The translations under genes and the position numbers were made by a program. This document shows positions 14,526 to 22,035 of a stretch of DNA of 33,950 nucleotides, piece after piece. Source of the DNA: Phaeodactylibacter sp. (GTDB taxonomy: Bacteria > Bacteroidota > Bacteroidia > Chitinophagales > Saprospiraceae); the NCBI GenBank assembly GCA_024102975.1, contig JAGFJD010000301.1, positions 1 through 33,950 on the forward strand. The letters are read 5' to 3'. Within the stretch, counting starts at the first letter, position 1. Each line of letters starts with the position of its first letter. Below the pieces are notes generated by a model, which did not search any database, was not told where the DNA came from, and worked only from the letters and a program-made list of their open reading frames with translations.

Positions 14526-17105
14526 CTACTCCCCCCCCTCCATGTCAAAATCCAGATATTCCTCTTCCTTGCCGTGGTTATATTCCGGAATGTCCTTCCA
14601 GTCCTCCGGCTCGTCGAGCAATTGTACGATGCCGAAGGCCTGCTCCAGGCCCCGCTGGATTTCGCGCTTGCGGATCTCGCTCTGTTCGAAATCCGACTTG
14701 ACGCGCCGTTTGGAGGATTGGATGTTGTACTGGTCGAGCGTGCCGAGGATGGCGTAATAGAGGTTGAAGGTGCCGTTGCGGCGGGCCGGCCGGGGTTTCA
14801 GGCTGGGGTCGTAGCGCCTGAAGCGGTCGGCCAGCACCTGGCCGGCATTGACCTTGATGTTGTACTCGATCTCGTTGTCGAAGGTGTGTTCCCCGCTGAT
14901 GGTCATGTTGAGGGCGTTGCTGCGGATGAACATGGCGGGGATGTAGAGCCGCTGTTTGCGGATTTCCAGGAAGTTCTGCATGTCGACGAAGCGGATTTGC
15001 TCCAGGTCCTTGATCTTGACGAAGGTGGAAAAGGATTCCAGCATTTCGAAATCCCGCAGCTCGCCGTCCTTGATAGCCACGCCCGCCAGGACGCGCAGCT
15101 TGTCCATGTCGAAATTGCCTTCCTCGTCCCAGAAGGCGTAGATGGCGATGAGGGCGTCGAGCTTGCCCTTCAGGTGTTCAGCTTTGAGGACTTCCTGTCC
15201 GAAGTTTTCCGACTGGCGGAAGAACTCGGTCACGTCAATGGCCTTGCAGGTCAGCTTGGCCTCCAGGCGGGGCTCGTCCTCGAAGTAGGCCTGCCCGTCC
15301 AGCTGGAGCCGCCCCCTGAAGGCGTCCACCTCGCCGCGGATGCCCATGATGTTGTTGTCGAACTCCAGTTTCCCTTTAAAGTTGCTGCCGTCGATGAGGT
15401 TGTAGTTGAAGGCCTCCACGTCGGCGTTGAAGCTGCCTTTAAGGAAGCTGGTCACGGCTTCCCGTTTCTGCACGACGGCCACTTTGAGGGAGTCCTTCAC
15501 CTCCTCGGGCGCCTGCTCCTCTTCCGGGGTGAGGGCGGAGAATTTCATGAGCCGGTCGAGGTCCAGCGATTTGGCCACCAGGCTGGCGTCGAAGAGCAGC
15601 TCCACATTCTGGCTGTTCACCGAATCGGCAAACAGGACGGGCAGGATGTTGTAGGCGGAGCCCGTGAAGGAGATGTCGCTGCCGGCCCCTTCGATGCGCA
15701 GGCCTTCGACGGCCATGCGGTTGCCCTCCAGGCGCAGCTCGCCCCGGTCGAAGAGGATTTGTTCCTCTTTGACCGCCAGGGAGGCGTCGTCGAACGCCAG
15801 CGATCCGCTGGCCTGCACACGGGAGATGCGGGCCGGGTCGGTCATGTCTTTATACGCGCCGTTGAGCCGCAGCTGTTTGATCTCCACCTCGCCGCCGCCG
15901 CCGGTGATGTTGGGGTTGCCCAGGAACTTATAAACCGACTCGAGGGGCACCACCCCGTCCAGCGAAAAGTCGATCGCCGGCTCGTCGAGGTTGGCCACCT
16001 CCAGGCGCATTTCCACCAGCTCGCGGTTGAAATAGCCTTTGAAGCTCTCCAGGGTAAACACGGAGGAGCTGTTGTCGCGGTACTTGCCGTTGGTGAACAC
16101 GGCGTTGAAGCTCACGTCCTTCAGCGGGTTGTCGAGGCGGGGGCTGGACAGGCGGCCGTCCTGCAGGCCGAACTCCACGCGGAGTTCCGGGCTTTGCTGC
16201 TGGTTGTACTGCCCTTTGACGAGGGCATTGAAATTGAACTTGCCCGAGCTGGAAAAGTCCGCCAGGCTTTTGGCGTACTGCTCCGGCAGCAGGGCCAGCA
16301 CCCCCTCCAGGTTGCCGTTGTCGCTGCTGGCGTAGAGGTCGAAGTAGGTGCCGCTCTCCCAGCTTTCGATCGTGCCGTCCACCTTGAAGGCATTGCCTTC
16401 CACTTCCAGAGCGGCCTGCTCGATGTCGTAGCTGCCCTCCTCCAGGTTGACGAAGACGCTGGCGTCGTAGGCGATGTTTTTGCCCGGCAGGTAGCGGACG
16501 CCGTCGATGTCGGCGAAGCGCGAAGTGATGTCCGCCTCGCTCTTCAGGGAAAACTGGCGGGCGGAGAACTCGCCGGAGAAGGTGGCGTCGTTGACCAGGG
16601 CGGAGACGGCCTGGCGGGTGCTTTCGTCGGCGTAGATCAGCTCGACGTTGCGCAGGCGGGCCAGTTCGATGTCGACGGCAGTGGAGCTGGCCTCTTCCTC
16701 TTCTTCTGACTCCACGAAGATGTCGTAATTCGGGTTGCCCTGCCGGTCGATCTCGATGTTCAGCGCCCCGTTGCTGACGACCACCGAGCGCACTTTTATT
16801 TTAGAACTGAAAAGGCTCATCAGCCCGAAGCGGAAGGAAAGCTCCTCCGCTTCCAGCAGGGCGCCGCCGCGGGTGTCCTTCAGGGTAACCCCCTTCAGGT
16901 TGGCCGCCACATTGGGGAAGGTGCGGATGACGGTCAGCCCAAAATCCCGGATCACCAGCTCCGATTTGAGCTGCTTGTTCAGCTCTTTGGTGATCTGCCG
17001 CCCGACCTTGCCTTCGAACAGGCCGGCAATGACGGCCACCGCCCCGACCAGGACGGCAAAAAAGACGAACAGGATGATGACGAGGCGCTTGAGGAACTTC
17101 TTCAT
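14526..17105 (-). CDS. AsmA-like envelope protein
   Basis: The 859-residue product has one N-terminal membrane anchor (about 8-30) and the AsmA N-domain pattern GRQITKELNKQLKSELVIRD followed by FPNVAANLKGVTLKD. Its middle is a long run of short beta strands, as in AsmA/TamB-type bridge-like proteins. An AsmA_2-like C-terminal part includes EVDAFRGRLQLDGQAYFEDE and FSTFVKIKDLEQIRFVDMQN. These proteins span the periplasm and are thought to move phospholipids to the outer membrane. The tail 770-859 is charged (KPRPARRNG, FDMEGG). It reads away from the tRNA gene, with a 225-bp gap. Confidence 0.88.
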   Translation of the reverse strand: MKKFLKRLVIILFVFFAVLVGAVAVIAGLFEGKVGRQITKELNKQLKSELVIRDFGLTVIRTFPNVAANLKGVTLKDTRGGALLEAEELSFRFGLMSLFSSKIKVRSVVVSNGALNIEIDRQGNPNYDIFVESEEEEEASSTAVDIELARLRNVELIYADESTRQAVSALVNDATFSGEFSARQFSLKSEADITSRFADIDGVRYLPGKNIAYDASVFVNLEEGSYDIEQAALEVEGNAFKVDGTIESWESGTYFDLYASSDNGNLEGVLALLPEQYAKSLADFSSSGKFNFNALVKGQYNQQQSPELRVEFGLQDGRLSSPRLDNPLKDVSFNAVFTNGKYRDNSSSVFTLESFKGYFNRELVEMRLEVANLDEPAIDFSLDGVVPLESVYKFLGNPNITGGGGEVEIKQLRLNGAYKDMTDPARISRVQASGSLAFDDASLAVKEEQILFDRGELRLEGNRMAVEGLRIEGAGSDISFTGSAYNILPVLFADSVNSQNVELLFDASLVAKSLDLDRLMKFSALTPEEEQAPEEVKDSLKVAVVQKREAVTSFLKGSFNADVEAFNYNLIDGSNFKGKLEFDNNIMGIRGEVDAFRGRLQLDGQAYFEDEPRLEAKLTCKAIDVTEFFRQSENFGQEVLKAEHLKGKLDALIAIYAFWDEEGNFDMDKLRVLAGVAIKDGELRDFEMLESFSTFVKIKDLEQIRFVDMQNFLEIRKQRLYIPAMFIRSNALNMTISGEHTFDNEIEYNIKVNAGQVLADRFRRYDPSLKPRPARRNGTFNLYYAILGTLDQYNIQSSKRRVKSDFEQSEIRKREIQRGLEQAFGIVQLLDEPEDWKDIPEYNHGKEEEYLDFDMEGGE

Positions 17106-17225
17106 GGGGCACGATGGTTTGATAAAGACGCCAAGTTAAGGGTTTTCAAAGGTTATCCCAGAGCGTCCTGCCATTGAACGCCGGCGGGCGGCCAAATATT
17201 TTTTCAAAATTTTCACTTGGAAAGC

Positions 17226-17256
17226 TTGCGGTGGATGGGTAAAGCATATATATTTG
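17226..17256 (+). promoter_or_regulatory. Promoter of the tRNA-Val unit
   Basis: TTG at 17226-17228, exactly 20 bases, then TATATTTG at 17249-17256, a perfect TAnnTTTG. Spacing is the same as at the blaI-type promoter. Transcription would begin near 17263 and pass through the partial tRNA copy and the tRNA. Confidence 0.75.
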
Positions 17257-17274
17257 CACTCGCATTTGAAAGGA

Positions 17275-17330
17275 GGGCGCATAGCTTCCCGCTTCAAAGA
17301 AGCGGGATTTAGAGCACCCTTCCATAAACA
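17275..17330 (+). other. Partial tRNA-like 5' copy with hairpin insert
   Basis: GGGCGCATAGCT (17275-17286) and TTTAGAGCACC (17308-17318) are exact copies of the first bases and D-arm 3' side of the tRNA-Val that starts at 17331. In this copy the bases between them are replaced by an 8-bp hairpin (CCCGCTTC / GAAGCGGG, 17288-17306). The anticodon and T-arm are missing. It lies inside the predicted tRNA transcript. Confidence 0.7.
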
Positions 17331-17405
17331 GGGCGCATAGCTCAGTTGGTTTAGAGCACCTGCCTTACAAGCAGGGGGTCGTAGGTTCGAATCCTTCTGC
17401 GCCCA
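17331..17405 (+). tRNA. tRNA-Val (UAC)
   Basis: A 75-base cloverleaf: acceptor GGGCGCA/TGCGCCC, D-arm GCTC/GAGC, anticodon stem CCTGC/GCAGG with loop CTTACAA giving anticodon TAC, T-loop TTCGAAT. One T-stem pair is a mismatch (T-T). The CCA end is not encoded. It reads GUA codons. An antisense open frame across it (17136-17408) is an artefact. Confidence 0.96.
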
Positions 17406-17417
17406 CAACTGAAAATG

Positions 17418-17456
17418 AAGGAGTTATGGCGAATAGCCGTAACTCCTTTTTCTTTT
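17418..17456. terminator. Terminator of the tRNA-Val unit
   Basis: A 13-bp stem with one G-T pair (17418-17430 with 17436-17448) and a 5-base loop GAATA is followed by a T-rich run to 17456. It lies 12 bases past the tRNA and overlaps the end of the minus-strand HNH-like frame. Confidence 0.88.
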
Positions 17457-18032
17457 GGGTGAAACATGGGGGAAACATGGGTTACCTTTTTTCACCCATC
17501 CGCAACAGCGCTCTAAAGTTTGCCGGCCGAAAGGGTATAGATGGCAGGTTACCTGTGCTTCCGTGGCGACAAGCGGTTCATGAATAGCCAGCCTGTCAAC
17601 AGGCAAATTGGGGAGAATAACCGGATACAGTGCCCCTCGTTTATAGTTCTGGAAAAAGCCAACTGATATCTCCTGGCTGTCCATTTCTAATGCCTGGCTT
17701 GCAAATGCAAAAAGCATGTACCTGTCACTTACGCCGTAAAGAAAAGGATGTGGCTTAGCCATGTAAATGGCAATAGAGCTTATCTCAAAACGCGCTTTAT
17801 ATTCGGCCAGGGGAATTCGGTAGTTGAAGAAAGAGGATGGGGCGATTAGGTGGCCCGGCTTGAAATGAACGTGAAAGTTCATGTGGTTATAGCTTAGGGT
17901 AGTGGAACACTTAGTACATTTATGCTCATCCCTGGTTATGATCTTCATCCTCCTCTCTCTCCATTCGGCACATTTCAGCAAGTTTGGGTATGAAGCAGGT
18001 TCGTTGGATTCCAGCAATTCCCGGTATGTCAT
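17424..18032 (-). CDS. Degenerate HNH-endonuclease-like protein
   Basis: The 202-residue product starts like many HNH nucleases: EWRERRMKIITRDEHKCTKC gives a W-RR-I-RD pattern and a CxxC zinc pair, and NFHVHFKPGHL stands where family members have a HVHH-type motif. The second catalytic His is therefore Phe and no later Asn-His part is recognisable, so activity is doubtful. The last 25 or so codons run through the tRNA terminator stem, which suggests that the natural 3' end was lost at the island junction. It sits next to the tRNA, a usual integration site. Identification rests on the N-terminal half only. Confidence 0.5.
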   Translation of the reverse strand: MTYRELLESNEPASYPNLLKCAEWRERRMKIITRDEHKCTKCSTTLSYNHMNFHVHFKPGHLIAPSSFFNYRIPLAEYKARFEISSIAIYMAKPHPFLYGVSDRYMLFAFASQALEMDSQEISVGFFQNYKRGALYPVILPNLPVDRLAIHEPLVATEAQVTCHLYPFGRQTLERCCGWVKKGNPCFPHVSPKRKRSYGYSP

Positions 18033-18613
18033 ATTCTTATGTGGGTTTCGGGATAATCAGTTTAGCAAGATAAAATAAATAAAACTCTTCTTTTCACGGG
18101 CTCTTTACGTTTCGATATTGGAGCCGCTATTGACAGTAGAATCTCATCATTTCCCTGAGCTAATACTGACTCAATTTATGTGATTTACTGGAAGGTTGTA
18201 AAAGAGTATTTGATAAATGCTTCCATCCGGATCGCCAATTGATGAAAATCATCTTTTCCCATCTTGCCTGCTAATCTCAGAAACGTTATATTAGGCTTTT
18301 ACTTTAAAGAGGCATGCTTACCACCAACGCAACCATCTACCTTTCAATGATGGGAGCGTCCGAGATTACTATACAATCCGCATCGCTGCAATGGAGTGGG
18401 TTTTCCACTATGCCAGAAGCTTTTGTATAGCCGGGCTTTTGTTTGCCGGAAAAGGGGAAAGTAATATCTTTCCGGTAATAAAACAGCCTCTGAATAGCCA
18501 ATCACCGCCAATAACACAAAAACGAAGGCCCTCTTGTGGATTCACTTCCTTAAGGAAGAGACAAAATAAGAGGGCGACTATAAATCCGAAACCAAGCTTA
18601 ACACTGGGCTCTC
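18033..18613. other. AT-rich gap with one compound hairpin
   Basis: No convincing gene. A minus-strand frame of about 30 codons ending in MEAFIKYSFTTFQ (around 18190-18290) may be a gene remnant. At 18528-18575 an outer stem GCCCTCTT/AAGAGGGC encloses the palindrome CTTCCTTAAGGAAG (18545-18558), a foldable element 39 bp before the helicase relic. Confidence 0.55.
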
Positions 18614-19139
18614 ATGGATATCGCCACCGGCACGCGCATCACAGTAAGAAATGAAGACTTCCTGGTAACGGAAGTCCGGAAAAACCACGATGATACCCAT
18701 ATCATCGAAGCGGAAGGCATCAGCGAGCTGGTCCGGGGCAAGCGTTTTGTCTTCGATACCCGCAGCGATCAGCAGATCCAAATCCTCGACCCTGAAAATA
18801 CCCGCCTGCAGGCGGACCACGAGACCGGCTACCGGCAAACCAAGCTGTTCCTGGAGTCCCAGTTCCGCAATGCGTATTCGACCTCCCACAAGATCACCCT
18901 GGCGCATAAGTGCGCCTTCGACCTGGCGCACTACCAGCTGACGCCGACGCTGAAGGGCTGGATTGTTCGGGGTTTGAGCATATGCGATGTGAGCGGCCGT
19001 GGGAGGTTGTTTATACGATCACGAAGTCGGAGTTGTATAGGGGGAGGAGGTAGTGTATGAGGCGCCGTTTGAGGGGTGTGATCGGGTGAAAGACTATGAA
19101 GTGGTTTGGAAGCACTTTAGTAAGCAATTAAAGAAATAA
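18614..19139 (+). pseudogene. Relic of an SNF2-type helicase gene (deleted core, frameshift)
   Basis: Codons from 18614 read MDIATGTRITVRNEDFLVTE, EAEGISELVRGKRFVFDT and then HKITLAHKCAFDLAHYQLTP, which is the N-terminal domain found before the ATPase core of large SNF2-family helicases in defence loci. The expected continuation into the Walker A region is absent: after LTPTLK at about 18957 the frame is unrelated. Another frame, from about 18945, gives FEHMRCERPWEVVYTITKSE, then a one-base shift in the G-run near 19040, then EEVVYEAPFEGCDRVKDYEV and a stop at 19137-19139. This looks like a C-terminus joined by internal deletion. Whether both pieces come from one gene is inference. The stop lies 5 bp before the next start. 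Confidence 0.6.
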
Positions 19140-19144
19140 GCCCT

Positions 19145-20938
19145 ATGGAGCTATTGTATGCTTACATTGAAAAATTCAAGAATATTGAACGGCAGGAGTT
19201 CAACTTTAGCCCGCGATGTTATATTCATTACGATCGGGAAAAGAATACCCTATCTGTTACGGCAAGCCAGGATTACATTCCAAATCTATTTGGTTCCGGG
19301 ATTTCTAATGTGACTGCCATAATAGGCAAGAATGGAAGTGGGAAGAGTAATTTATTGGAATGCTTGTTGGAACATATTGTCGGAACAAAGCATAGTTGGG
19401 AGTCGAATATCATCCTGGTATTTCTGAAAGGTGAAAATGAAATTGCCTGTAAGACCAATCTTCAGGAATTGGCTATAATTGTACCTCCGCCAGTTAAAGC
19501 GACTCAAATTGAACCTCATCGCGAATATAGTCTTCGTACATCAGAAGGGAGTTGCCTTTATTATTCTTATTTATACGATGGTGAGCTCAGGCGTTTTCAA
19601 TTCGAACAGCACATCCGGGTGTTAGACTTATCTACAAATAGAAGAGTGGCTTTTAGTGAGAGCTATAGAAAGTCGTTTGAGGATCAGGAGATTCAAAGCC
19701 AATTGACTTTTCGGACGCTGGAAATGAGGACTTTGGTCAAGTTCCTCTTCAGGATTGGAACCGACCTGCTAAATATAAGGATACCTGATATTATTCAGAT
19801 CTCCATTTCGGTTCCTTTTTCTGTCGAATTGGTTAAAAATGTATTCAAGTCTAAAAATGGGCTTTCCCAGGAGTTATCAGATGACTTGGACCTTATTGCT
19901 GAGCGCTTGCCAGGGCGATCTACTTATTCTTACTTTCGTGCAGGTTTGTTCTTTGGGCTTCTTTACGATCAAGCAGCTCAAATTGTACTGGACAGATTCG
20001 TCTCATTTGTAATAGACATCGCTGATCACATAAGAGAAAACGATGACATAGAAGACGATATTCTCTTTGATATTCCGTATAAACTACATTATGAAGAGAG
20101 GATAAGTAAAGTGCTTCAATGTATCAAAGAATTGGAGCCTTTCGTCCACAATTCAAGAGCCTTCCGGGTGCCGGTAAAAGATGCATTGCTGGTGATAAAA
20201 TTGCTCGATATGATAGGGTTGCTGAATTTTCGATTGGGCGACCCTTTTGATTTTGATGTGTACTTTGACGATGAGGAAAACCCAGGAGGATTAAGTGGCG
20301 GAGAAAGGTCATTTTTAGGCTTATTAAGCCGGTTTCACCTGGCGACTGACGCCTCACTTTCTGGAAACTATTTTGTTCTTTTAGATGAAGCAGATATCGG
20401 CTTTCATCCTCAATGGCAAAAGCATTTGTTGAAATATTTATGTGAGTATTTGCCGATTGTTTTGCATTCGTTTGATAGAAGCCCCATTCAGATTTTTATC
20501 ACTGCTCATTCTCCTTTTATTGCCTCTGATTTGCCAAAAGAGAACATTCTATTTCTTAACAAAGATTCGGAGGGCAAGTGCCAGATTGACCCTGGGGTGA
20601 ATCATGAGCAGACCTTTGCGGCAAATATTCATACGCTGTTGTCAGATTCATTTTTTTTGAAGGATGGACTGATCGGAGATTTAGCCGAACAAAGGATAGA
20701 GGAACTCATCGAAGCTATACAGAAATTTCCCGAGACTGAGCAACTGGCATGGTTACAAGGCGAAAAAGAGGAGCAAAAGAGAACCATTAGGGCTTTAATC
20801 GGAAAAGTAGGCGAGCCAATTATTCGGGATAAGCTATATCAACTTTACGAAGAGCACATCGGAGAAAGTAGGGAGGAACGGAGAGCGCGGTTGCGCCGTG
20901 AATTAGAAGAACTTGACCGGGAAGAAGACAATGAATAA
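19145..20938 (+). CDS. SMC/OLD-like ATPase of a Septu-like (PtuA-type) pair
   Basis: The 597-residue product has a split ABC-type ATPase. Walker A is G61-KNGSG-K67-S68, the signature LSGGE is at 383-387, Walker B VLLDEAD has D414-E415, and the switch His is H455 in ITAHSPFIA. The C-terminal portion NHEQTFAANIHTLLSDSFFL and the Glu/Arg-rich helix tail match ATPases paired with HNH nucleases. No Toprim domain is visible, unlike OLD nucleases. The HNH gene follows after 9 bp, the arrangement of Septu anti-phage systems, where the ATPase senses and the HNH protein cuts. Base composition is AT-richer than the core genes, consistent with transfer. No reverse transcriptase is near, so it is not a retron form as far as visible. 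Confidence 0.8.
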   Translation: MELLYAYIEKFKNIERQEFNFSPRCYIHYDREKNTLSVTASQDYIPNLFGSGISNVTAIIGKNGSGKSNLLECLLEHIVGTKHSWESNIILVFLKGENEIACKTNLQELAIIVPPPVKATQIEPHREYSLRTSEGSCLYYSYLYDGELRRFQFEQHIRVLDLSTNRRVAFSESYRKSFEDQEIQSQLTFRTLEMRTLVKFLFRIGTDLLNIRIPDIIQISISVPFSVELVKNVFKSKNGLSQELSDDLDLIAERLPGRSTYSYFRAGLFFGLLYDQAAQIVLDRFVSFVIDIADHIRENDDIEDDILFDIPYKLHYEERISKVLQCIKELEPFVHNSRAFRVPVKDALLVIKLLDMIGLLNFRLGDPFDFDVYFDDEENPGGLSGGERSFLGLLSRFHLATDASLSGNYFVLLDEADIGFHPQWQKHLLKYLCEYLPIVLHSFDRSPIQIFITAHSPFIASDLPKENILFLNKDSEGKCQIDPGVNHEQTFAANIHTLLSDSFFLKDGLIGDLAEQRIEELIEAIQKFPETEQLAWLQGEKEEQKRTIRALIGKVGEPIIRDKLYQLYEEHIGESREERRARLRRELEELDREEDNE

Positions 20939-20947
20939 TCAATTTCT

Positions 20948-21955
20948 ATGAGAAAGATCGATCAGGCATTAGATGGTCAGAGAAAAGTGATGCCGCTCCA
21001 GCATTTGGCGGAAGAGTTTTTCCGTTTGATCAATCCCAAAACGAAAAAAGGAAAGTTCAAAAAAAAGGAATCTGTCATCGGCCGGTTGAAAGGGCGAATC
21101 AAAGGGCATAGCAAATTACCGGCCCGTTTCTACGAAGGTTTACTGGATGAAGGCAATAATTTTGAAATGCTTCGGCAAATCGTTACGAGTTCACCTTTTG
21201 AAATGGAGCAGAGGGTCATGCCTGAGATTGAACAGCTTCAGCATTCGAGTGGATTCAGTTGGACGAAAGCCTTCAGGAAAGAAATCATTACGACACTGGG
21301 ATATCCTCTGATCCGCAAAAACTATACAAACTGGCTAGTGGATCGATTAGGGATAAAGGCATGTCCCTATTGTGGCACACAATACATTCTGGGTTTTTCT
21401 TCTCAAAAAGAAAAGAAAGTCCTTTGTGAACTAGACCATTTTTTTCCAAAGGAGGAATATCCTTATCTGTGTATTTCCTTCTACAACCTGGTCCCTAGTT
21501 GTTCTGCCTGTAACCGGCTAAAAAGCAGCGGCGGGACCAGCCTTGCTTCATATCCACATCCATATATTGACGACTTGAATATGATGTTCACCTTTAAAAC
21601 CAACCCCGCAGGTGTGATTCGATCCATTATTGCTCAACGGAAAAACATACCTATTACGCTTGAGCCGATGGGAACGAATACCCGAAAGATAGATAACCAC
21701 CTGAAACGTTTTCGTTTAGCCGAGGTATACCCAAACCATTCCGATGTGGCAGAAGAAATTTATTGGAAAAAATACGTCTACAACAAGTCTAGAAAAAGGG
21801 AACTTACAAAGTTATTCAATGGGAAATTGGGGCTGACTCAGAAAGAAGTAGACCGGTTCATTATTGGCAATTACACCGCTGATGAGGATTTGTTGAAGCG
21901 GCCACTAGCTAAATTGACCAAAGACATTGCGAGAGAAATAAAGCTTATTCCTTGA
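20948..21955 (+). CDS. HNH endonuclease of a Septu-like (PtuB-type) pair
   Basis: The 335-residue product holds an HNH/zinc-finger nuclease core: C139-P-Y-C142, then LDH with H164, the FYN with N180, and C185-SA-C188-N189. The four Cys would bind a structural zinc; H164 and the Asn residues would form the beta-beta-alpha metal site. A basic N-terminal region of about 130 residues (KTKKGKFKKKESVIGRLKGR) may contact nucleic acid or the ATPase. It is translated right after the ATPase gene, so a complex is likely. The target is unknown; Septu HNH subunits act as effector nucleases. It could also be called a generic McrA-like HNH protein. Confidence 0.82.
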   Translation: MRKIDQALDGQRKVMPLQHLAEEFFRLINPKTKKGKFKKKESVIGRLKGRIKGHSKLPARFYEGLLDEGNNFEMLRQIVTSSPFEMEQRVMPEIEQLQHSSGFSWTKAFRKEIITTLGYPLIRKNYTNWLVDRLGIKACPYCGTQYILGFSSQKEKKVLCELDHFFPKEEYPYLCISFYNLVPSCSACNRLKSSGGTSLASYPHPYIDDLNMMFTFKTNPAGVIRSIIAQRKNIPITLEPMGTNTRKIDNHLKRFRLAEVYPNHSDVAEEIYWKKYVYNKSRKRELTKLFNGKLGLTQKEVDRFIIGNYTADEDLLKRPLAKLTKDIAREIKLIP

Positions 21956-22035
21956 CGACAGTAAAGATATCAGTATCTCGCTTCAGAGGAAGAGAAAAAC
22001 ACTATTGCTGATTATTGTTATAACAACTGTATTCT

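Noticed and set aside
14475..16709. 744-codon plus-strand open frame
   Set aside because: Antisense shadow of the AsmA-like gene; its Val/Gly/Leu-rich composition is typical of such shadows.
17136..17408. 90-codon minus-strand frame with NLRPPACKAGALNQLSYAP
   Set aside because: It is the antisense reading of the tRNA-Val, a frequent misannotation.
18190..18290. Minus-strand frame ending MEAFIKYSFTTFQ
   Set aside because: Only about 30 codons with no upstream start; at most a gene remnant, mentioned in the gap entry.
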